Source of the DNA: Actinocrinis sp035605935 | Lineage (GTDB): Bacteria > Actinomycetota > Actinomycetes > Streptomycetales > Catenulisporaceae | Direction: 5' to 3' | DNA length: 64,000 bases | NCBI RefSeq assembly: GCF_035605935.1 | Contig: NZ_DATNGK010000203.1 | Coordinates: forward strand, 6,310 to 70,309 | Part shown: positions 24,011-32,276 of the stretch, in pieces | Numbering within the stretch: the first letter of the stretch is position 1 | How the letters are laid out: each line of letters starts with the position of its first letter | Program-made: the position numbers and the translations under genes | Notes under the pieces: model-generated | The model's database searches: none | What the model saw: the letters and a program-made list of their open reading frames with translations, nothing else | Told to the model about the DNA's origin: nothing

Positions 24011-25636
24011 TTAGCGCATGTGCGGGTAGGTGTAGTCGGTCGGCGGTACGAAGGTCTCCTTGATCGACCGCGTACTGGTCCAGCGCAACAGGTTCTGCGC
24101 GGAGCCGGCCTTGTCGTTGGTGCCCGAGGCGCGGCCGCCGCCGAACGGCTGCTGCCCGACGACGGCGCCGGTCGGTTTGTCGTTGACGTAGAAGTTGCCT
24201 GCCGCGAAGCGCAGCCGGTCGGCCGCCTCGGCGATGACCGCGCGGTCGCTCGCCATGATCGAGCCGGTCAGCGCGTAGGACGAGGAGCTGTCGATCTGGT
24301 CGATGACCTTGCCGAAGTCGGGCTCGTCATAGACGAAGACGGACAGGATCGGGCCGAAGTACTCGGTGCTGAAGATCTCGTCGGCGGGGTCGGTTCCGGT
24401 CAGGATGGTCGGGCGGACGAAGTAGCCGGTCGCGTCGCTGTACTCGCCGCCGGCCTCGATGGTGATGCCTTCGGTGGCGCGCGCCCGCTCGAGCGCGGCC
24501 TTGTGCTTGTCGAACGCCCGCCGGTCGATCACCGCGCCCATGAAGTTCGACAGGTCGGTGACTGGGCCCATCGACAGAGCGTTGACTTCGGCGACCAGGT
24601 CGTTACGCAGCTGGTTCCACATGGCGCGCGGCAGGTAGGCGCGTGATGCGGCCGAGCACTTCTGGCCCTGGTACTCGAACGCGCCGCGGGTGAGCGCGGT
24701 CTTGACGGTGGCGGGGTCGGCCGAGGGGTGTACGAGTACGAAGTCCTTGCCGCCGGTCTCGCCGACGAGGCGCGGGTAGGTGCGGTAGGAGGCGATGTTC
24801 TCCCCGACCGTGCGCCACAGGTGCTGGAAGGTCTTGGTCGAGCCGGTGAAGTGGATCGCGGCCAGGTCCGGGTGGCGCAAGGCGACCTCGGAGACCGGGA
24901 TTCCGCTGCCGGTGACCAGGTTGATCACGCCGGGAGGCAGGCCGGCGGCCTCCAGCAGCCGCATGAGGAAGTGCGCGGAGAACTGCTGGGTGACCGAGGG
25001 CTTCCAGAGCACCGTGTTGCCCATGAGTGCGGGGGCGGTGGGCAGGTTGGCGGCGATCGCGGTGAAGTTGAACGGGGTGATCGCGTAGACGAAGCCTTCC
25101 AGCGGCCGGTGGTCGGTGCGGTTCCAGATGCCGGGGCTGGAGATGGGCTGCTCGGCGAGGATCTGCCGGGCGAAGTGCACGTTGAAGCGCCAGAAGTCGG
25201 CCAGTTCGCAGGCGGCGTCGATCTCGGCCTGCTGCGCGGTCTTGGACTGGCCGAGCATGGTCGCCGCGTTGAGGGTGGCCCGCCAGGGGCCGGAGAGCAG
25301 ATCGGCGGCCTTGAGGAAGATCGCGGCGCGGTCGTCGAAGGACAGGGCGCGCCAGTCGCGCGCGGCCCCCGCGGCGGCGTCGATCGCGCTGCGCGCGTCC
25401 TCCTCCGTGGCTTCGGCGAGGGTGCCGAGTACGGAGCGATGGTGGTGCGGCTGGACCACGTCGAGTTTGCCGCCACCGCCCATCCGCTGCACGCCGCCGA
25501 TGGTCATCGTCAGGTCGACCGGGTGATCGGCGAGGTCACCCAAGGCGCGCACCAGCTTCTCGCGCTCCGGGCTGCCGGGGGCGTAGCCGAGCACCGGCTC
25601 GTTGACGGGGGCGGGGACCTGGGTGACGGCGTCCAT
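24011..25636 (-). CDS. L-glutamate gamma-semialdehyde (1-pyrroline-5-carboxylate) dehydrogenase
   Basis: An NAD-dependent aldehyde dehydrogenase of 541 residues completing proline catabolism to glutamate. AAGGAG precedes the ATG at 25636. The catalytic Glu293 (LVGETGGKDF) and Cys327 (EYQGQKCSAASRAYLP) are present, as are NFMGAVIDRRAF and the C-terminal QPFGGGRASGTNDKAGS anchor, all characteristic of P5C dehydrogenases. It lies 76 bp downstream of the proline dehydrogenase gene on the same strand, so the two enzymes are encoded separately, as is usual in Gram-positive bacteria. Confidence 0.95.
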   Translation of the reverse strand: MDAVTQVPAPVNEPVLGYAPGSPEREKLVRALGDLADHPVDLTMTIGGVQRMGGGGKLDVVQPHHHRSVLGTLAEATEEDARSAIDAAAGAARDWRALSFDDRAAIFLKAADLLSGPWRATLNAATMLGQSKTAQQAEIDAACELADFWRFNVHFARQILAEQPISSPGIWNRTDHRPLEGFVYAITPFNFTAIAANLPTAPALMGNTVLWKPSVTQQFSAHFLMRLLEAAGLPPGVINLVTGSGIPVSEVALRHPDLAAIHFTGSTKTFQHLWRTVGENIASYRTYPRLVGETGGKDFVLVHPSADPATVKTALTRGAFEYQGQKCSAASRAYLPRAMWNQLRNDLVAEVNALSMGPVTDLSNFMGAVIDRRAFDKHKAALERARATEGITIEAGGEYSDATGYFVRPTILTGTDPADEIFSTEYFGPILSVFVYDEPDFGKVIDQIDSSSSYALTGSIMASDRAVIAEAADRLRFAAGNFYVNDKPTGAVVGQQPFGGGRASGTNDKAGSAQNLLRWTSTRSIKETFVPPTDYTYPHMR

Positions 25637-25712
25637 GGTGCTCCTTGGGTGAATGCTCTGGTGGCGGGCGGCGGGCGGATGCGTAGCAGCGGGTCTGTGC
25701 GCGGGCTGTGGC

Positions 25713-26645
25713 TTATCGACCGAGCAGGGCGCGCAGGAAGAAGGCGACGTTGGCGGGGCGTTCGGCGAGCCGGCGCATGAAGTACCCGTACCAATCCGTA
25801 CCAAAAGGCACGTAGACCCGCACCCGCTCGCCCTTGCGCGCGAGTTCGCGCTGCAGATCGGTGCGGATGCCGTAAAGCATCTGGAACTCGTACTCGCCGG
25901 GCTCACGTCGCGCGTCGCGGGCCGCCCACTTGCCTGCCGCGATCATGCGGGAGTCATGGCTGGCGATCATCGGATAACCACCCCCGGCCATCAGGATCTC
26001 GACGCACTGGACGTACGCGGCGTCGACGTCCGCCTTGCGCGCGTGCGCAACCTCCGGCGGCTCGGCGTATGCACCCTTGACCAGCCTCACGCGCGAGCCG
26101 GGGTAGGCGAGGTCGCGGCAGTCCTGCTCGGTCCGCAGCAACATCGACTGGAGCACTCCGCCGACCCACGGGAAGTCCTGGCGCAGTTCGCGCAGGATGT
26201 GCAGCGTGGAGTCGATGGTGGTGTGGTCCTCCATGTCGAGGGTGACTGTCGTCCCTGCGGCGGCTGCGGCCTCGCAGATCGCGCGCGCGTTCTCCAGCGC
26301 CAGTTTCTCGCCGATATCGGGCAGCGCCTGGCCGAGCGCGGAGAGCTTGACCGAGACCTCGGCCGCGTCGGCCAGCCCGTTGCGGTGCAGCACGATCAGC
26401 AACTCGATGTAAGCGTCCCGGATCGCGGTGGCCTGGGCGGCGTCGCGGGTGTCCTCGCCGAGGTGATCGAGTGTCACGTTCAGGCCATCCGCGCGCAGGG
26501 CGCGCACGGCACGGACCGCCGATTCGATGCTCTCCCCCGCCACGAAGCGCTCGACTACGCGCCGGGTCACGGGGAAGCCGACGATCGCGCTGCGCACACG
26601 CGGGCTGCGCGAGGCTTTGAGCAAGAAGGACGAGAGCACGGGCAC
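25713..26645 (-). CDS. Proline dehydrogenase
   Basis: A 310-residue FAD-dependent monofunctional proline dehydrogenase oxidising proline to 1-pyrroline-5-carboxylate. The GTG start at 26645 is chosen because AGGAGG lies 6 nt upstream and the protein then begins PVLSSFLLKASRS, in line with family members. Barrel motifs include VTLDHLGEDT, VSVKLSALG, TLDMEDHTTID, RVRLVKGAYAEPP, ASHDSRMI and the C-terminal VYVPFGTDWYGYFMRRLAERP that contacts proline. Upstream lies a palindrome shared with the divergent regulator. Confidence 0.94.
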   Translation of the reverse strand: MPVLSSFLLKASRSPRVRSAIVGFPVTRRVVERFVAGESIESAVRAVRALRADGLNVTLDHLGEDTRDAAQATAIRDAYIELLIVLHRNGLADAAEVSVKLSALGQALPDIGEKLALENARAICEAAAAAGTTVTLDMEDHTTIDSTLHILRELRQDFPWVGGVLQSMLLRTEQDCRDLAYPGSRVRLVKGAYAEPPEVAHARKADVDAAYVQCVEILMAGGGYPMIASHDSRMIAAGKWAARDARREPGEYEFQMLYGIRTDLQRELARKGERVRVYVPFGTDWYGYFMRRLAERPANVAFFLRALLGR

Positions 26646-26765
26646 TGCTTGCCTCCTGCGGACGGGAACACGGCCGGTTACTAGGGACACAGCGGCTACA
26701 GGCCAACGGTACGAACGCCGACCTGACTCGACGAGATACCCATGTCGCGGCGAAAGCATGAATTT

Positions 26766-26783
26766 CTCATACACTTGTATGAG
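26766..26783. promoter_or_regulatory. Palindromic operator candidate in the proline-catabolism divergent region
   Basis: CTCATACA-CT-TGTATGAG is a perfect 8-bp inverted repeat with a 2-bp spacer. It lies 121 bp before the proline dehydrogenase start and 53 bp before the regulator start. Its position suggests a site for the adjacent PucR-type regulator. Confidence 0.55.
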
Positions 26784-26835
26784 GCAGTGCGATGTGCTTC
26801 GGACAACCGCTCAGCAATGGAGTGAGGGCAACACC

Positions 26836-28011
26836 GTGATCGGCCCGGACTTGCAGGACCTCGTCGATGGCGCGGCGCTGATCTCCGGCGCCCCGGTGAC
26901 GTTGGAGGATCGCGAGTTCAATCTGGTCGCGGTGAGTGCGCATCAACGGCCTGGCGATACCGTGCGCCAGGACTCGATCATGCATCGGCGTGCGACGCCA
27001 GAGGTGCGCAAGTACTTCGAGTCCTTTGGCATCGCGCACGCGCCCGGCCCGGTGACAATCCCACCGGACCCGGAGCGTGGGCTGCTCGGCCGGCTGTGCA
27101 TCCCGGTGCGCTGGCAGTCCGTCACCTACGGCTACCTGTGGCTGTTGGAGGATCCCGAGACGGGAACCGCGGACGCCCACGCGATGCCGCTGCCGGAACT
27201 CGTCGCGGCCGCCGCGCGGGCCGGCGGCGAGATGGCGCGGCGTTCGCGGCTGCGCGAAGACCTGGGCTGGAAGGTCGGCGACCTGCTGTCTACCTACCCT
27301 GAGACGCGGGCGCGGGCGGCTGAGGAGATCGCTGAGTCCTGGTCGATGCCGCCGGGGACGCCGGTGGCTGCGGTAGCGGTGCGCTCGGCGGGCAAGGGCG
27401 ACCCGGTGTTCGTGAACGCCTGGCGGCTGCCGCGCACCATCCTGGTCGGGTCTGGAGAACACGCGTCCACGTTCATCGTTCCGCTATCCGCGCCGGGCGA
27501 CCTGTCCGCCGCGCGCGGCATCATGCGTTCCGCCTTCGCCGCGCTGACCGCTTCGATCGCGGGAACGACCGTGCCGACGCCGGCGGCGGGAATCGGCGGA
27601 GCGGTCGGCGGCCTGGTGCAGGCGCGCGAAAGCTGGCTACAGGCACGGATCGCGGCGCGCGTCGCGGCGAGCCGGAACGCTTCTGCTCCGCTGGTGTTGG
27701 AGTGGCCGGAACTGGGCGTGCATCGGCTGCTCGGTGTGGGCACGGACGCCGCCTTGCGCGACGCGGTGCTCACGTCCGGCGTGACGACGCTGCTGGCGGA
27801 GGGCGGCGCGGAGCTGGTGCGTACAGCCAAGGCGTATCTGGACGAAGCGGGCAGCGCTCAACGCACCGCGCAGGCGCTGACCATCCATCGGCAGACCCTT
27901 TACCACCGGCTGGAGCGGATCGAGCGGATCACCGGCCTGAGTCTGGATTCCGGGCCCGACCGTCTGCAGCTGCATCTCGCGCTGACCCTGCTTCCCGGGC
28001 TGGAACACTAG
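26836..28011 (+). CDS. PucR/CdaR-type helix-turn-helix regulator, probably of proline catabolism
   Basis: The 391-residue protein is taken from GTG 26836 because the sequence then aligns with relatives (LQDLVDGAALISGAPVTLEDREF). Longer open frames upstream cross the palindrome. The C-terminal domain has AKAYLDEAGSAQRTAQALTI followed by HRQTLYHRLERIERITGLSL, the PucR-type helix-turn-helix. The middle has a GAF-like sensory fold (RLCIPVRWQSVTYGYLWLLED). It is divergent from proline dehydrogenase, an arrangement common in actinomycetes, so activation by proline or P5C is the likely role. Confidence 0.82.
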   Translation: MIGPDLQDLVDGAALISGAPVTLEDREFNLVAVSAHQRPGDTVRQDSIMHRRATPEVRKYFESFGIAHAPGPVTIPPDPERGLLGRLCIPVRWQSVTYGYLWLLEDPETGTADAHAMPLPELVAAAARAGGEMARRSRLREDLGWKVGDLLSTYPETRARAAEEIAESWSMPPGTPVAAVAVRSAGKGDPVFVNAWRLPRTILVGSGEHASTFIVPLSAPGDLSAARGIMRSAFAALTASIAGTTVPTPAAGIGGAVGGLVQARESWLQARIAARVAASRNASAPLVLEWPELGVHRLLGVGTDAALRDAVLTSGVTTLLAEGGAELVRTAKAYLDEAGSAQRTAQALTIHRQTLYHRLERIERITGLSLDSGPDRLQLHLALTLLPGLEH

Positions 28012-28035
28012 GGTTTGTTCGGTCGACGAGGGCAG

Positions 28036-28066
28036 CGTCCGGCGCGCCTGGACCACTCGCCGGACG
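28036..28066. terminator. Hairpin between convergent genes
   Basis: A perfect 9-bp inverted repeat (28036-28044 with 28058-28066, 13-nt loop) sits between the PucR-type regulator stop and the stop of the convergent carboxymuconolactone-decarboxylase-family gene. There is no U-run, as is usual in high-GC actinobacteria. It can act in both directions. Confidence 0.45.
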
Positions 28067-28075
28067 TCCTGGGCA

Positions 28076-28666
28076 TTACGGCGCCGGCACCTCGAACAGG
28101 GTGAGCATGGTGCACACCGTGTGGTAGAGGCCCATCACGGCGGCGATGTCGAACAGGCCCTTCGCCCCGAACGCCGACTCGGCCTCCTGATACAGCTCGT
28201 CGTCGATGCGGTGACGCGTCGCCATTGCACGGGTAAGCCGTGCAGCGAGCTTCTCATGCTCGCCCAGGCCATCCGGGATGTCTCCGCTGGAGAGAGCGAC
28301 GACGTGGTCGTCGGCCAGTCCGACGGCGCGCGCCACGAACTTGTGCGCGTACAGCTCGTAGTCCGCGTCGTACACGGAGCCGAGCACGATGATCACCACT
28401 TCGCGCACGCTCGGCGACAGGCTGGTGTTCGTCGACTCGGCGACCTGCAACTCCAAAAGCTTCGCCGTCACCTCGGGATGCAGCAGGAACGCGTTGAACG
28501 GGCCGATCAGCCGGCCATCCTCGGTCGTCGACCGGCCGCCCAGCTTGTCGGTGTACACCACCCAGGTGCCGATCAGCTGGTCGTAGAGCTCGCGCTGAGC
28601 CGGGGCGAGCGTCGCCGGGTCGGCCAGCGGCAGCCGTCCGCCGAGCGGACGGGTGGACTCGGTCAT
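28076..28666 (-). CDS. Carboxymuconolactone-decarboxylase-family protein
   Basis: A 196-residue all-helical protein. The core SPSVREVVIIVLGSVYDADYELYAHKFVARAVGL is that of the CMD/AhpD superfamily. The redox CxxC of AhpD is absent, so peroxidase-partner activity is unlikely; a decarboxylase-like or binding role is left open. The long N-terminus (PLADPATLAPAQRELYDQLI) resembles actinomycete members of unknown function. It stands alone, 64 bp from the convergent regulator. Confidence 0.75.
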   Translation of the reverse strand: MTESTRPLGGRLPLADPATLAPAQRELYDQLIGTWVVYTDKLGGRSTTEDGRLIGPFNAFLLHPEVTAKLLELQVAESTNTSLSPSVREVVIIVLGSVYDADYELYAHKFVARAVGLADDHVVALSSGDIPDGLGEHEKLAARLTRAMATRHRIDDELYQEAESAFGAKGLFDIAAVMGLYHTVCTMLTLFEVPAP

Positions 28667-28832
28667 CGTCTCATCCCCTTTACACTCCGAACTCGAGAAT
28701 CCGGTTGCGACCCCGAAGGCGAAACCGGTCCTCGCGTGGAATCAGATGTCATCGTCGTCTAGCCCTTTCGAGATTCCCCGCCATAGTACGAGGCTGATGC
28801 GGGACCTCTCGGATCAGGCCGCTTATCTGAAC

Positions 28833-28879
28833 GGCGCGGTGTCCTGCTGGGCCTGTCCAGTCCAGCAGGACACCGCGCC
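28833..28879. terminator. 18-bp perfect hairpin
   Basis: Arms 28833-28850 and 28862-28879 are perfectly complementary over 18 bp, with an 11-nt loop. The hairpin begins 6 bp after the stop of the DUF4349 gene on the minus strand, so it is best read as that gene's terminator, again without a U-run. The rest of the 219-bp gap to the CMD-family gene shows no further feature. Confidence 0.6.
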
Positions 28880-28885
28880 GCCTAT

Positions 28886-30001
28886 TCAGTCCTCTGCAGA
28901 TGAACCAGATGAATCGGAACCCTCGGATGCCGACGGGCCGGCCGGCGCCAGTGCCACGGTGCCCGTCGTGCGTATCGCGCCGTTGCGCCGGCCCCTGCTC
29001 CAGCGCACCAGGCGGCGCACCGGCCACCACAACACCGCCACGACCACCGCGTACGGCACTAGCCACCCGATCGTCGCCAGCAGGCCGCGCACGACGGCGA
29101 GGAAGCCGTGCCAGCCGACCGTCAGGCCTCGCATGAAGCCGGTGCGGACCGGAGGCGGCGAGGCGGGCTTGCCCTGCGCGAAGTAGCCGACCGTGATCGT
29201 TGCGAACTGGACCTGATCGGCCAGCGCCTTCTGCTGCGCCTGCAGCGATTCGAGGTCGGATTCGCGCTGCGCGAGCGCCTGCTCGAGAGAGATCAGGTCG
29301 TTCATCGAAGCGGCCTTGTCGATCAGGGTCCGCAGTTCCGCGATGGCGGCCTGCGCGGAGGTCACCCGGCTGGCCACGTCGGCGACCTGGCCGGTCACGT
29401 CGGTCGCGCTGCGGCTTTGATAGGTGACGGTGCCCTTCCCGGCCAGCGCGGTGAGTACCGAGTCGACGCTCTGCGGCGGAACGCGCAGGACCAGCATCGC
29501 CTGCGTCGAGTCGGCGGCGTCGTCGACCGTCGGCAGCGTAGCCGGCGGCGGCGCCGTGCTGCTGTCCGCCGAGCCGGACGACGGCGCAGCACCCGGAGTC
29601 ACCACCTGCTGGCCGGAGCCGACCGACTCGTTCGCCACGTAGCCGCCCACGCCTTGGACGATGATCTGCGCCTTGGCCGCGGCCGCCGATACATCAGAGG
29701 TCTTCACCTGGAGGCCGACGGTGATGACTAGATCCCGGCTCGGCAGCTTCACCGCCGTGTTCGACGTGCCCGACCCCGCAGCGCCACTCCCGTTCAAAGC
29801 GGCCGTGCCGCCAGTCGCGTCCTGCTTCGAGGATTCGGGCGCCTGCGCAGATCCCGCTGCCGCGCGCCCCTGGTCGGGCGCCGACGAGGAAGCGTTCGAC
29901 CCGCTGTTGCCGCCGCTGCACGCCGTCAGCGCCACCGGGCCGGCGATGAGCAGCGCGAGCAACCCCGCAGCCACACCGGCCCGCGGCTTTCCGCTCCGCA
30001 T
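28886..30001 (-). CDS. DUF4349 lipoprotein with C-terminal transmembrane anchor
   Basis: The ATG at 30001 gives 371 residues with a lipoprotein signal: MRSGKPR, a hydrophobic core and the lipobox LTAC, with Cys28 as the lipidation site. A Ser/Gly/Ala linker precedes the DUF4349 domain (RDLVITVGLQVKTSDVSAAA, VGGYVANESVG). The domain contains RVPPQSVDSVLTAL and a coiled coil around ISLEQALAQRESDLESLQAQ. One transmembrane helix (WLVPYAVVVAVLWWPVRRLV) and a basic then acidic tail follow. A 47-residue longer form from a GTG at 30142 is possible. DUF4349 proteins are envelope proteins of unknown function. Confidence 0.8.
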   Translation of the reverse strand: MRSGKPRAGVAAGLLALLIAGPVALTACSGGNSGSNASSSAPDQGRAAAGSAQAPESSKQDATGGTAALNGSGAAGSGTSNTAVKLPSRDLVITVGLQVKTSDVSAAAAKAQIIVQGVGGYVANESVGSGQQVVTPGAAPSSGSADSSTAPPPATLPTVDDAADSTQAMLVLRVPPQSVDSVLTALAGKGTVTYQSRSATDVTGQVADVASRVTSAQAAIAELRTLIDKAASMNDLISLEQALAQRESDLESLQAQQKALADQVQFATITVGYFAQGKPASPPPVRTGFMRGLTVGWHGFLAVVRGLLATIGWLVPYAVVVAVLWWPVRRLVRWSRGRRNGAIRTTGTVALAPAGPSASEGSDSSGSSAED

Positions 30002-30244
30002 GAGTTCCACAATTCGTGCCCCGCCCTCTGCTGTCCTGACCCGGCCCCATGCCGCGTCAGCGCCTCTTGGACGGGACGGGAGGCGGCCCTGTTCCGCCGC
30101 CGAATCACCGTTCGGTATCGGTTCGGCCGCGGCGGGGTTCACCGGCGCCGCGAAAAACCTGAACCTGTGGTCACATTTTACGTCGCGCCTCTTTCCAAGG
30201 GCCCGGCGCGGCTCCTACGCTGCCCCTCCATGGAGGGCGGCAAT

Positions 30245-31513
30245 GTGAGCGGTATGGACCTGAACCTGCGGCGGTCGCGCGGCGCGCTGTTCGTCGCGTT
30301 CGGCGCGCAGGGCTTCTCGCTGATCGCGCTCACCAGCGAGATCCCGACGCTGGAGAAGCAGCTGCACATCGGCGACTCGACCGTGTCCGCGGTCATGGCC
30401 GCGGTGCTGGTGGTCGCGGCGCTCGGCTCGCTGGTGGCCGGGGCGCTGGTCGGCCGGTTCGGCTCGCGGATCGTGCTGCGCATCTCGCAGCTGCTGGTCC
30501 TGGCCGCGATCATCGGCGTCGGGGCGGCGCACTCGCTCGGCGCGGCCCTGCCGTTCCTGTTGCTGATCGGCGGCGCAATCGGCGCGGTGGACGCCACGAC
30601 GAACATGCAGGCGGTCGCGTTGCAGCGGCGCTATGGCCGCTCGATCATCCTCTCCTTCCACGGCGTGTGGGCCTTCGGCGCGGCGATCGGCTCGGTCTCG
30701 GCCACGCTGGCCACCAACACGCACACTTCACTGCTGGTCTTCTACGCCTCGGCGAGCGCGCCGCTGGCCGTGCTGCTGCTCGCGGTCGGCCGGTTCCTGC
30801 TGGCCGGGGTGAAGGACGAGACGATCGCCCTGGACGCGGACACCGGCAAGCCGCCCGCGATCGCGTGGCGGCCGATGCTGGCCGTGTGCGCCGTGATGGC
30901 TCTTGCCTACTTCGCGGACTCGACCGTCTCCAGCGCGGGCGGCCTGTACATCCAGGACGGTCTGCACGGGCACGGCTGGCAGATCACCATCGTGTACTTC
31001 GCTTACGCGGTGCCGTTCATGGCCGGGCGGTTCGCGGGTGACCGGCTCACTGAGCGGTTCGGCGGCGTGCAAGTCGGGCGGGTCGGCGCGGCGATCGCCG
31101 CGGTCGGCTTCGTGATCGCGGTCGCGGCGCCGGGCCCGCTGGTGGCGCTGCTCGGCTTCGGCGTCGTCGGGCTGGGCATCTCGGTGATGGCGCCGCTGTG
31201 CTTCTCGGCCGCGGGCCGGCTCGACCCGGCCGAGACCGGCGTCGCCGTGGCCCGGCTCAACATCTTCAACTATGTCGGCTTCCTGTTCGGCTCGGCGCTG
31301 GTGACCGGGTTGTGGGGCGCGGGCGTGCCGCATCGGGCCGGTCTGGTGGTGCCGCTGGTCGGGGCGGGCGCGATCGCGGCGTTCGCGTTCGGGTTCAGCG
31401 AGCAGCGCACGGCGAGGTACTTCGCGAGTCAGGGCACGAAGAGCGGCGGCGCGGGCGAGGACGGGGGCGGGTTCAGTTTGAGCGAAGCCGCGTCCACACC
31501 GAACGCAGGCTGA
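30245..31513 (+). CDS. Major facilitator superfamily transporter
   Basis: A 422-residue membrane protein with about twelve hydrophobic segments. The GTG at 30245 has GGAGGG 7 nt upstream; an ATG lies three codons inside. The loop-2/3 signature LVGRFGSRIVLRIS and its second-half counterpart AGDRLTERFGGVQVGRVG are MFS marks. NMQAVALQRRYGRSIILSFHG resembles the fucose/YbjJ-like group of sugar or drug MFS proteins. The substrate is unknown. The 3' end overlaps the convergent rhomboid-like gene by 41 bp. Confidence 0.85.
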   Translation: MSGMDLNLRRSRGALFVAFGAQGFSLIALTSEIPTLEKQLHIGDSTVSAVMAAVLVVAALGSLVAGALVGRFGSRIVLRISQLLVLAAIIGVGAAHSLGAALPFLLLIGGAIGAVDATTNMQAVALQRRYGRSIILSFHGVWAFGAAIGSVSATLATNTHTSLLVFYASASAPLAVLLLAVGRFLLAGVKDETIALDADTGKPPAIAWRPMLAVCAVMALAYFADSTVSSAGGLYIQDGLHGHGWQITIVYFAYAVPFMAGRFAGDRLTERFGGVQVGRVGAAIAAVGFVIAVAAPGPLVALLGFGVVGLGISVMAPLCFSAAGRLDPAETGVAVARLNIFNYVGFLFGSALVTGLWGAGVPHRAGLVVPLVGAGAIAAFAFGFSEQRTARYFASQGTKSGGAGEDGGGFSLSEAASTPNAG

Positions 31514-32159
31514 GCATCGGATCCCAGGAGCTGGCGCGGGCGCGGGTGAGCGGGTAGCAGGCGAGGCCGAGCAGCAGCGCGGTGAAGTGCCCGAGGTCGG
31601 TGAAGTCCGTATCGCCGAACAGCGACATGCCGTAGTAGAGGACCAGCGCGGCGGCGTAGAAGTAGCGCCACGGCGCGGCGATCAGATAGGTCAGCACGCC
31701 CTCAGCTCCGGCCAGCGCGTAGCTGACGCCGATGTCCGGGACGAAGGCGTCGGAGGCGGGCGCGCTGCCGTGACTGATGTTGAAGTAGACGACGCTCTGG
31801 CTCAGGTATGTCGCGCCGACGTGCGAGATGACCACGACCAGCAGCCAGCGCGCGGAGCCGAGCCAGCGTTCGACGGGGGCGTGAAAGAGGCTGTAGAGGA
31901 TCAGGTACGGCCACCAGTGTCCGCCGTCGAGCCAGAGGGCGCTGCTGATCAACACGCGGATCGGATCGTGCGACAGTTCGCGCAGGTTGGTGGAGTGGTG
32001 CAGCACGAAGTGGTAGCGGAACCGGGGGTCGAAGTGGTCCATGATGATCGTGTTGACCAGCAGGATGGCGAGCCAGGCGTAGGTCCCGGGGGCGCTGCGC
32101 ACGTAGGCGAGGACGGTCTCGGCCAGGGTTTGCAGGCGCCGCACGACCGGATGGGACAT
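31473..32159 (-). CDS. Rhomboid-like intramembrane protein
   Basis: A 228-residue multi-pass membrane protein. Transmembrane helices occur at about residues 26-42, 82-96, 104-122, 143-160, 166-182 and 190-205. The putative catalytic Ser146 lies in GVSYALAG, and His191 in LGHFTALLLGLACYPL, which matches the rhomboid Ser/His dyad in position and context, although the canonical GxSG is GVSY. HHSTNLRELSHDPIRVL resembles the first-loop region of actinobacterial rhomboid-like proteins. Protease activity is plausible but not proven. The gene overlaps the convergent MFS gene at its 3' end. Confidence 0.7.
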   Translation of the reverse strand: MSHPVVRRLQTLAETVLAYVRSAPGTYAWLAILLVNTIIMDHFDPRFRYHFVLHHSTNLRELSHDPIRVLISSALWLDGGHWWPYLILYSLFHAPVERWLGSARWLLVVVISHVGATYLSQSVVYFNISHGSAPASDAFVPDIGVSYALAGAEGVLTYLIAAPWRYFYAAALVLYYGMSLFGDTDFTDLGHFTALLLGLACYPLTRARASSWDPMLSLRSVWTRLRSN

Positions 32160-32276
32160 GAATCCATCATGACGGTCGTTCGGGCCCGGCGCTGACGGCC
32201 CGAGACCCCCATCAGCCGAAATCCCCGAGCGGGCCATGAGATCCGCGGCGCGGCGCGATACGCGAGACTGGGCACC

